Shown in pieces: positions 6,868-12,022 of a stretch of DNA of 12,022 nt (its first letter is position 1; each line of letters begins with the position of its first letter). The notes under the pieces are model-generated. The model did no database searches. It saw only the letters and a program-made list of their open reading frames with translations, and was not told the DNA's origin. The position numbers and the translations under genes were made by a program. This DNA comes from Rickettsiales bacterium (GTDB taxonomy: Bacteria > Pseudomonadota > Alphaproteobacteria > Rickettsiales > UBA1997), in contig JAITAR010000103.1 in the NCBI GenBank assembly GCA_031284025.1, positions 1-12,022 on the forward strand, in the 5' to 3' direction.

Positions 6868-8011
6868 TGATGATTTAATTACCCAAATTAGCGGGTACCC
6901 AGTCTATGAAATATACGGAAAACTCAAAACCGACATCTTTGGGGGGGGTCGTCCATCTAACACTCTTGATGATCTAAGTAGAGCGAAGTTAGAATCACAT
7001 GTTAGGTTGGCGAGAAGAAACAATATAAAGTTTAACTATCTACTGAATAGTGCCTGCTTTAACAATAGGGAGATGGATAAAAAATGGCAGGATGAAGCCA
7101 TTAGTTTTCTGAATTATCTCAGGGACATAGGTGTTAATGCACTAACAGTTAGCAACCAACTACTATTAAAACTGGTAAAAAAATATTTTGACTGCTTCAG
7201 TGTGAGAATTTCTATATTCTCGTGTGTTAGTGACTATGCAAGAGCCAGACAATGGGAGGAGATGGGAGCAGACTTTATATGTGCAGATATCTACAGTCTC
7301 AATAGAAATTTCAAAGAAATAGAAAAAATAGTTAAAAACCTAAAGACAGCGAAACTAGAGCTATTGGCTAACGTCAGTTGTCTGAAGGCCTGTCCCTATG
7401 CCATGTCCCATGCCAACTCAATAGCCCACGCCTCAAATAGCTACGAGCCAAATGAAAAATCTGTAGACTATTGTATTCTGCATTGCCAGAGGGATGAGCT
7501 ACTAAATCCCATTGAATATATTAGATCTTGCTGGATAAGGCCCGAAGATATAAAATGCTACGAACGCATTGGAGTAGAACATTTCAAGCTCACAGAAAGA
7601 GGCATCCCAACTAGAGAACTGGTTAAAAGGGTAAAGGCGTATTCAGAGGGTCACTATGATGGGAATCTCATTGATCTAGTTCTAGGACATGGTTTTGAGG
7701 ACCCATTGGATGATAATAGCGCTCAGATATCCTATCGCACGAACAGCGAGCTAAACAGTGTATCCGACATCGCCGATGAGATTTTTAAAATAAGGGGTAT
7801 GGGTAGAGCGAGAAAAGTACCTAGTCACATCTACATAGATAATAAAAAACTAGACGGTTTCATTGATTATTTTATTGAAGGTAAATGTAGCGGTCTGTGT
7901 GACAAATGTACTTATTGTAAAAACTACTATGAGAAATCAGTAGTCCTAAACGAAGAGGTAAGGAGTAAATTGCTAGCATTGTACAGAAAATTTGATGAAA
8001 TCCTGATTTAA
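6839..8011 (+). CDS. U32-family protein (peptidase U32 / TrhP-UbiU-like) with two cysteine clusters
   Basis: A 390-residue protein resembling the U32 collagenase-like family, whose studied members (TrhP, RlhA, UbiU/UbiV) are Fe-S proteins in RNA or ubiquinone hydroxylation, not peptidases. The N-terminal part (KISLATNF, GADFICADIYSL) fits the TIM-barrel core. The central region LANVSCLKACPYAMSH (176-190) and DYCILHC (210-216) gives Cys181, Cys185, Cys212 and Cys216, the likely Fe-S ligands, with Cys231 and Cys240 close by. WIRPEDIKCYE and YDGNLIDL are features I associate with a U32 subgroup. A second motif near the C-terminus, CSGLCDKCTYC (350-360), could hold another cluster or zinc. The ATG lies 29 bases inside the aminotransferase gene. 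A G8 run occurs at codons 35-37. Exact substrate unknown. Confidence 0.75.
   Translation: MKISLATNFDDDLITQISGYPVYEIYGKLKTDIFGGGRPSNTLDDLSRAKLESHVRLARRNNIKFNYLLNSACFNNREMDKKWQDEAISFLNYLRDIGVNALTVSNQLLLKLVKKYFDCFSVRISIFSCVSDYARARQWEEMGADFICADIYSLNRNFKEIEKIVKNLKTAKLELLANVSCLKACPYAMSHANSIAHASNSYEPNEKSVDYCILHCQRDELLNPIEYIRSCWIRPEDIKCYERIGVEHFKLTERGIPTRELVKRVKAYSEGHYDGNLIDLVLGHGFEDPLDDNSAQISYRTNSELNSVSDIADEIFKIRGMGRARKVPSHIYIDNKKLDGFIDYFIEGKCSGLCDKCTYCKNYYEKSVVLNEEVRSKLLALYRKFDEILI
6941..6948 (+). repeat. Poly-G (G8) tract early in the U32 gene
   Basis: Eight consecutive G residues encode Gly-Gly-Gly (codons 35-37). Runs of this kind are prone to slipped-strand length change; a one-base change would frameshift the gene near its start. 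It is unusual against the A+T-rich surroundings. Confidence 0.8.
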
Positions 8012-8013
8012 AT

Positions 8014-8018
8014 GGAGG
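8014..8018 (+). promoter_or_regulatory. Strong Shine-Dalgarno GGAGG for a TTG start
   Basis: GGAGG lies 4 bases before TTG 8023, from which the protein begins MKIYLGGNSGVGKTS with the P-loop in its expected N-terminal place. The ATG at 8012 is in another frame. This supports the TTG as the true start. Confidence 0.65.
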
Positions 8019-8022
8019 ACCT

Positions 8023-8748
8023 TTGAAAATATATTTAGGTGGAAATTCTGGAGTTGGGAAAACATCAATTCTAAATGAGTTTAAAATGAGAAATCCGTCC
8101 TTTAGCTGTCTGAGCGGTTCCCAGATCATAATGGAAGCCTATAATCTACATTCCAGAGAGGAAATATGTGGAATAGAGGTTGAAAGTGCTGATCTAGAGA
8201 AAGTCTATGAAAAGTACGAAAACCTAGTCGTTGATGGGCATTTTCGCCTGTGCGATGCTGAAAAACACCTAATGAATATTTTCATCTACGTTACTGCAGA
8301 ACCAGAGAAAATATTACTAAGACGTACTCTTGACAAAGGAAGAAAACGTGAGTTGTCCCTTGAGGCAATCAGGAAAGAGGAGTCTGAGTCAGTGCAGAGA
8401 GCAAGAATGAGTGGAGTCCATCCAATTTTTGTGCTAGAAAATAATGATACCCTAGATGAAGCCATGGATAACCTACTAAGAATAATATCGTGCCACCAAA
8501 AACTCCTGTCGATACCACCTGAAACGGAACATGAGTTCATCAGGATTAGTAATCTAAAGATTGTCAATGACCTAGAGATATATGGCGCCCCTCCAGTCAC
8601 AGCCAAAAAACAAATAACTCTCATTAGTATAGTTGAGAATCCAAAAATACAGAGGAATGTGGAATGGAACAGTCTCTCCTACCACGGCATGTTTTTTACC
8701 GCAGTTATTCTTTTACTAGTAGCATTACGTAAAAAATCTGGTTCTTAA
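8023..8748 (+). CDS. P-loop kinase-like protein with hydrophobic C-terminal tail
   Basis: A 241-residue protein. Residues 1-155 look like a small nucleoside/nucleotide-kinase-type P-loop enzyme: Walker A GGNSGVGKTS (6-15), a Walker B-like strand NLVVDGHF (67-74), and an arginine-rich lid region LLRRTLDKGRKRE (98-110). The pattern recalls archaeal adenylate kinase and related small-molecule kinases, but I cannot assign a substrate. Residues about 156-220 match nothing I recognise. The C-terminus has a short hydrophobic run GMFFTAVILLLVAL (222-235) followed by RKKSGS, which resembles a tail anchor with cytoplasm-side positive charge, though 13-14 residues is short. It starts 11 bases after the U32 stop with a strong ribosome-binding site, so it belongs to the same transcript. 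The stop codon lies within the terminator-like hairpin. Confidence 0.68.
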   Translation: MKIYLGGNSGVGKTSILNEFKMRNPSFSCLSGSQIIMEAYNLHSREEICGIEVESADLEKVYEKYENLVVDGHFRLCDAEKHLMNIFIYVTAEPEKILLRRTLDKGRKRELSLEAIRKEESESVQRARMSGVHPIFVLENNDTLDEAMDNLLRIISCHQKLLSIPPETEHEFIRISNLKIVNDLEIYGAPPVTAKKQITLISIVENPKIQRNVEWNSLSYHGMFFTAVILLLVALRKKSGS

Positions 8749-8752
8749 CCAG
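8738..8752 (+). terminator. Terminator-like hairpin at the end of the four-gene operon
   Basis: CTGGTT (8738-8743) and AACCAG (8747-8752) form a perfect 6-bp stem with a 3-base loop, preceded by A6 and followed by TTTATAATTTTATTTG. The TAA stop codon of the kinase gene lies in the loop and 3' arm. The T-tract is interrupted, so termination may be partial. Confidence 0.5.
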
Positions 8753-9036
8753 TTTATAATTTTATTTGTTTTCTGCACTTCAACTTTGCCGAATCTACTC
8801 ACCCTCTCTTCGTGAAGTTTACTCTTTTTCTAATATCTTTATAAGCTTCTAACGGGGTTGTTTTTGAATGCTTTTTATTCTTTTCCTCCATATTCACATC
8901 AATATTATAAGTCAACCAGACTTAAAATATTCGTTACTGCCCATCATTTCTTGACATATTTTTTGATATATCCTTCCAATATCATTAACTATATCAGGTC
9001 AATATTTAGGAAGACAAAGGAGAGTTGTATATGTAA

Positions 9037-9062
9037 ATACTGTGATTCTATAAACACAGTAT
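9037..9062. repeat. Perfect 8-bp inverted repeat in the intergenic region
   Basis: ATACTGTG (9037-9044) and CACAGTAT (9055-9062) are separated by 10 bases. An outer pair, AGGAG (9018-9022) and CTCCT (9075-9079), is also complementary and could enclose it. No T-tract follows on either strand. It may be a dyad operator or part of an RNA structure. Confidence 0.45.
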
Positions 9063-9246
9063 CTTAACTTTAACCTCCTCTAGGAATATAATCATGTATC
9101 TAAATGATAAAGATTATATGAACATAACACAGGAAAAAGCTCAGAGGAACAGAAAGATATAATGGTACTACCTCAATCATGTTTATCAAAATATTTCTTC
9201 TTTCTCCTGGAATAGATGGCCGAAAGTCTTGGACTAAGCTTAATGG

Positions 9247-9283
9247 GGCCTCCAATCCAGGAAAAAACACCTGGGGTTGGGCC
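9247..9283. repeat. Imperfect G+C-rich hairpin
   Basis: The arm GGCCTCCAATCCAGG (from 9247) can pair with CCTGGGGTTGGGCC (ending 9283), allowing G-U pairs, one bulged G and a small internal bulge, around an A-rich loop. It sits in the G+C-richer patch of an otherwise A+T-rich gap, which suggests a folded RNA element, but no known RNA family is recognised. Confidence 0.35.
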
Positions 9284-9412
9284 AGTTGCTGCTTTGGAAT
9301 GGTGCCGGTGCTCCAGGTTATCCGATAGAATAGTCCCATTCGCCAGTGGATGGAAAGATATTCTTGTCGGAACTGGGATAAACTCAAAAAATAATCTTAA
9401 ACCTAATTACTA

Positions 9413-9441
9413 TTGATGTTAATTTCTAACCGATGCATAAT
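9413..9441 (+). promoter_or_regulatory. Sigma70-like promoter for the 680-residue protein gene
   Basis: A -35 box TTGATG (9413-9418), a 17-base spacer and a -10 box CATAAT (9436-9441, 5 of 6 to consensus) predict transcription from about 9448 and a leader of roughly 30 bases. AGGA at 9468-9471, 5 bases before the ATG at 9477, is the ribosome-binding site. Confidence 0.55.
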
Positions 9442-9455
9442 ACATTGTTATCGGT
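9429..9455. promoter_or_regulatory. Dyad-symmetric operator candidate around the -10 box
   Basis: ACCGAT (9429-9434) and ATCGGT (9450-9455) are perfect inverted half-sites, 21 bases centre to centre (two helical turns), bracketing the predicted -10 box and transcription start. This placement is typical of a repressor site. The binding protein is unknown. Confidence 0.4.
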
Positions 9456-9476
9456 CTCGATAAAATTAGGATTTTT

Positions 9477-11519
9477 ATGGATAATAAAGACAAAGTGACT
9501 GATCTTGGAATTAGCAAAGGGGATTTAAATGATTTCCTGGGGCATGTAATTGAAGCTGCCGTCGATGAATTGACTCATGCTATGAGTTGCAGTAGCAGTG
9601 ATGAGGCGGCAATGAAAAGTCTCTCGGTTCTAGTTGTTAATATCTCGAAACAGGAAGGAAATAAGGAGAAATTGATTGATGTGATGAGGGAGTTGTTCTT
9701 CTATGATGAAGATGACAAATACAACGGTCTCAGCTTAGAGGAAAGGTTTAGGGAATTTATAAAGAAAATATCAGAGTTGGCAGGTGTTGATCTTTATAGC
9801 GGCGGTGAGAAAGGAAAAAGGAAAGATATTATTTTATTCTCTGACGTCGAGAAAGAAAACGCTAGGAAATTTTTAGCCAATAGGGGAGGAATAACATATT
9901 ATGATGAGGGTAATTTTATAGCTCTCTGGGCTATCATGGAACAACTCGGAAGAGAGATAGTCATAGCCAACAGGAGGGCCTCAGTGAAAAGAGGAGATGA
10001 ATTTGAGCCAAGACATCCAACAAGTCTCCATAATATAGAATCTCTGATGGATATCGAATCGGTCAAAGCTCGCATCAATGGAGGGTTTCCCGCTGATATG
10101 GCAGTGGAATCAGATTATCAAGAAAAAATTGAAAGATTGGAATCAAGCATCAGTGTTCAGAAGATTGTGAATCTAGGTCATTTTTCTAGGTACGGTAGGG
10201 ATATGATGCTCCTTCCTCCAGGATCAGAATTACGTAGCCAAATGTCTCCGATACTCTCTGAATGCAGGAATTATTTGTATGGAGAGGAATCATCAAATAA
10301 TGTCCCCGAAGAGGATTTTGATGCCTTTGTAGAGCGCTACCTAAGGAATCCCAGGATAAAGGAGTTAATTAGCAAAAAAATCGAAGATGTTGAAAGGACC
10401 ATTGAAAACGAGAATGTGAGAATAATACCAGAAGATTGTGGTACAGTATACTTTTCTACTAATGGAAGAGAGACGTGTCATTCTTGTTCGAATTTCTATG
10501 GCAAAAACGACGACAAAAAGGCTAAATGTGCCGATATACTGCTTGAGAATATAAATAAAGCGCCCCTGGGACAGTTTGCAGAATATTTTATAAAGGATGG
10601 AGGTACAAATCTGACATTCGACTTTTGGTTTAGTCGGTTATTTGCCTCTATGGCCGACGACGTTATTCTGCGCTCTGATAAAGCAATTCCCGTAGGAAAC
10701 ATTCTGGCCAGTTCGGAATTACCGGCCGCATTAATGAATATTCATGAAGATAAAGAGAAGGCAAATCGGTTTATCAAAAATAACCCAAGTTTACCATTTA
10801 CAAACAAAGGCCCAAGGGATGAAATAAAAAAATCTGACACTCTCTACGTGGCTGGAGAGTATTTAGTGGAGAGGTACAGAGAGGCGATGAAAAAAGTGGG
10901 AGTGTATGATGCGGATAGTGAAAAAAATTTCATGTCAAATGAATTCGAAGAGTTGAGAAAGAAAATAAACGAGTACATGGGAGAAGAGGTGAAATTTAAG
11001 GAGCTAGAAAAAAAATTGGATAAAATAAAGGAAAAAGAACTGGAGAAGAATGCTAGAGAAAATAAACAGCGTAGTGGAGCCTATGAACTAGATGGAGAAA
11101 AACTAGTCCGTCTGCAAAGGCTCTATGGCTGGGAAAAACCAGGACAACTGAGAAAGATGGAGCTAATGAATTTAGCGGGCCTAGAGATCCAGAAACAATT
11201 TATCAAAAATATAGAAGAGAACAGAGCGATGGAAAATAGTGAACCGGAAAGAGAAGAGAAAGATCCTGACGAAGGGAAAGATCCTGACGAAGGGAAAGAT
11301 CCTGACGAAGAGAAAGCTCCTGACGAAGGGAAAGATCCTGACGAAGGGAAATATCCTGGCGGGGTCGAAGCGTTTATGAGAGCTGTTCTGCACCAGAGTA
11401 AGAAATGGCTTGATCTAGCGACAGAAAAAATTTCTCTAATTAAAATCAGGAACCTAGGGAAACAGTTAAGTTCTCATATTCCGTTCATTGGTAAAGAGAA
11501 AAAAAATAGAGATCTTTAA
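9477..11519 (+). CDS. Protein of unknown function, 680 residues, with acidic DPDEGK-type repeats
   Basis: I do not recognise the family. No signal peptide or membrane segment is visible; the protein is hydrophilic and charged. Residues 1-320 are mixed helical-looking sequence with no known motif. A small cysteine group, ETCHSCSNF (332-340) plus Cys351 with Cys321 just before, could bind a metal. Residues about 485-530 are Lys/Glu-rich and likely coiled coil (for example KFKELEKKLDKIKEKELEKN). Residues 593-628 are six hexapeptide repeats. The tail after residue 629 is basic, ending GKEKKNRDL. Tandem acidic repeats and a basic C-terminus recall secreted effectors of Rickettsiales, but this resemblance is only stylistic. 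Own promoter and ribosome-binding site (AGGA, spacing 5) and long flanking gaps indicate a monocistronic gene. A real gene by length and protein-like composition; function open. Confidence 0.85.
   Translation: MDNKDKVTDLGISKGDLNDFLGHVIEAAVDELTHAMSCSSSDEAAMKSLSVLVVNISKQEGNKEKLIDVMRELFFYDEDDKYNGLSLEERFREFIKKISELAGVDLYSGGEKGKRKDIILFSDVEKENARKFLANRGGITYYDEGNFIALWAIMEQLGREIVIANRRASVKRGDEFEPRHPTSLHNIESLMDIESVKARINGGFPADMAVESDYQEKIERLESSISVQKIVNLGHFSRYGRDMMLLPPGSELRSQMSPILSECRNYLYGEESSNNVPEEDFDAFVERYLRNPRIKELISKKIEDVERTIENENVRIIPEDCGTVYFSTNGRETCHSCSNFYGKNDDKKAKCADILLENINKAPLGQFAEYFIKDGGTNLTFDFWFSRLFASMADDVILRSDKAIPVGNILASSELPAALMNIHEDKEKANRFIKNNPSLPFTNKGPRDEIKKSDTLYVAGEYLVERYREAMKKVGVYDADSEKNFMSNEFEELRKKINEYMGEEVKFKELEKKLDKIKEKELEKNARENKQRSGAYELDGEKLVRLQRLYGWEKPGQLRKMELMNLAGLEIQKQFIKNIEENRAMENSEPEREEKDPDEGKDPDEGKDPDEEKAPDEGKDPDEGKYPGGVEAFMRAVLHQSKKWLDLATEKISLIKIRNLGKQLSSHIPFIGKEKKNRDL
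11253..11360 (+). repeat. Six tandem 18-bp repeats encoding E(E/G)K-D-P-D units
   Basis: Six in-frame copies of an 18-base unit, consensus GAAGGGAAAGATCCTGAC, encode EEKDPD, EGKDPD, EGKDPD, EEKAPD, EGKDPD and EGKYPG. Copies two, three and five are identical at the DNA level, which points to recent unit duplication and probable copy-number variation between strains without frameshift. Confidence 0.95.
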
Positions 11520-11860
11520 AAATAACTATAATTCAAATCTTTTCATCTACGGATTCCATCGGACTGTCTGGAAATGATAGGCCGTATTTTCTGAAATAAT
11601 CCAGAGTAGCAAATTGGGGAAACAGCTAGGAGTTGCCTATTTTGCAGGATAGGGCATAGAGGCCGTGGTTTGGTTTCCTCGGCAATGGATTTTGTAAAAA
11701 AATTTTGAAATCATTCGATAACTATAACACTCACAAATAATTTCTTAGTCTGACTCTGCTTATGAGCTATAGATACACTCCCAACAGGAAAATATTTTGG
11801 AGAAAGGACTATGGCGCAGAAAGAAATTATATCTTCACCACAGCAATCATTATGACTGCA

Positions 11861-11879
11861 AAATATCTCGAAGATATTT
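11861..11879. repeat. Perfect 8-bp hairpin with 3-base loop
   Basis: AAATATCT (11861-11868), loop CGA, AGATATTT (11872-11879). The stem is mostly A-T, with no T-tract after it. Role unknown. Confidence 0.4.
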
Positions 11880-11994
11880 GGTGTGCCCTGTTTAGAGACA
11901 GCCTCATGATCTGCTGCTCTGTCTTTACTGGGGATCCTGAGACCTATAGAAATATCTTATAAAGCGAATTTCACAGGTTGTTCTCAACAAATGT

Positions 11995-12022
11995 GAGTGG
12001 AACAGATCAGTCTATTCCACTC
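11995..12022. repeat. Strong hairpin at the window edge
   Basis: GAGTGGAACAGA (11995-12006) and TCTATTCCACTC (12011-12022) pair at 11 of 12 positions around a TCAG loop. The sequence beyond is not available, so a T-tract on the plus strand cannot be judged; on the minus strand no run of T follows. It could be a terminator of either flanking gene or one end of a larger repeat. Confidence 0.5.

Larger units (their letters stand above)
8753..9412. other. Intergenic region without a supported gene
   Basis: About 660 bases. The first 450 are A+T-rich with only short, compositionally poor reading frames. A 22-codon frame from ATG 9094 to TAA 9160-9162, with AGGA 9 bases upstream, is the only small ORF with a plausible start, and I cannot support it further. 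Bases about 9225-9350 are visibly richer in G+C and open in several frames on both strands without a recognisable protein. No tRNA, rRNA, CRISPR repeat or insertion sequence is visible. Hairpins at 9037-9062 and 9247-9283 are listed separately. The region could hold a small RNA or a decayed gene. Confidence 0.6.
11520..12022. other. Downstream region without a supported gene
   Basis: About 500 bases follow the orphan gene. The longest open stretch on the plus strand (11762-11962, 66 codons) has no ribosome-binding site and low-quality composition. I see no RNA gene or mobile element. No clear intrinsic terminator directly follows the 680-residue gene. Two hairpins near the right end are listed separately. 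The next gene presumably lies beyond the window. Confidence 0.55.

Noticed and set aside
4008..8748. Assignment of the middle operon to cobalamin side-chain synthesis (PduX/CobD)
   Set aside because: Only the pairing of a GHMP kinase with a CobD/HisC-like enzyme fits; no corrin or nucleotide-loop gene is visible, and U32 and ITPase domains have no role there.
8951..8956. Consensus -35 box TTGACA in the intergenic gap
   Set aside because: No acceptable -10 box lies 15-19 bases downstream, so I do not call a promoter.
8858..9067. 69-codon plus-strand frame ending with a CKYC motif
   Set aside because: TTG start without a ribosome-binding site, sequence dominated by A+T-driven residues (Phe, Tyr, Ile, Ser), and it contains the 9037 dyad; no positive evidence for coding.
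9100..9387. 95-codon minus-strand frame in the intergenic gap
   Set aside because: Non-ATG start, no Shine-Dalgarno, no recognisable family, and an overlapping minus-strand frame is also open over most of the same patch, as expected from its base composition.
9402..9470. RNA structure hiding the ribosome-binding site of the orphan gene (CCTAATT with AATTAGG)
   Set aside because: The predicted transcription start (about 9448) lies downstream of the left arm, so the arm would not be in the mRNA unless transcription begins earlier; kept only as a remark.
11181..11393. Minus-strand open frame with a repetitive FPFVRI pattern
   Set aside because: It is the antisense reading of the 18-base repeats in the orphan gene; the repetition keeps it open, and it has no ribosome-binding site.
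11762..11962. 66-codon plus-strand frame after the orphan gene
   Set aside because: No ribosome-binding site, no family resemblance, and it contains a perfect hairpin; treated as noise.

Overview
The window looks like a compact bacterial chromosome of about 40% G+C (judged by eye), most likely from an alphaproteobacterium, possibly host-associated. The basis is that the 3-dehydroquinate synthase, shikimate kinase and chorismate synthase read like alphaproteobacterial forms. Genes are packed with 3' and 5' overlaps, several starts are non-ATG, and the last large gene encodes an orphan acidic repeat protein of a style seen in obligate intracellular Rickettsiales. The taxonomic placement is inference; there is no rRNA or other marker here.

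Left part (1-3932): a shikimate/chorismate block whose genes alternate in orientation. It holds the 3' end of a class II DAHP synthase (step 1), a stand-alone AroQ-class chorismate mutase on the minus strand, type II 3-dehydroquinase (step 3), chorismate synthase on the minus strand (step 7), and the pair shikimate kinase (step 5) plus 3-dehydroquinate synthase (step 2). Steps 4 (AroE) and 6 (AroA) are not in the window, nor is any prephenate dehydratase or dehydrogenase. The products visible are therefore chorismate and, through the mutase, prephenate.

Middle part (3953-8752): a promoter-like sequence followed by four co-directional, tightly spaced genes ending at a hairpin that overlaps the last stop codon. 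In order they encode a fusion of an ITPase/HAM1-like domain with a GHMP small-molecule kinase, a HisC/CobD-type PLP aminotransferase or decarboxylase, a U32-family protein with two cysteine clusters, and a P-loop kinase with a hydrophobic C-terminal tail. This set does not match a pathway I know and is the best candidate for an undescribed system. U32-family hydroxylases (TrhP, RlhA, UbiU/UbiV) are linked to prephenate, which the adjacent block can make, so the two parts may be functionally connected.

Right part (8753-12022): about 0.7 kb without a convincing gene but with hairpins and a G+C-richer patch. Next comes a well-formed promoter with a dyad around its -10 box, then a 680-residue protein of unknown function with six copies of an acidic hexapeptide repeat. 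The last 0.5 kb has no supported gene and ends in a strong hairpin at the window edge.
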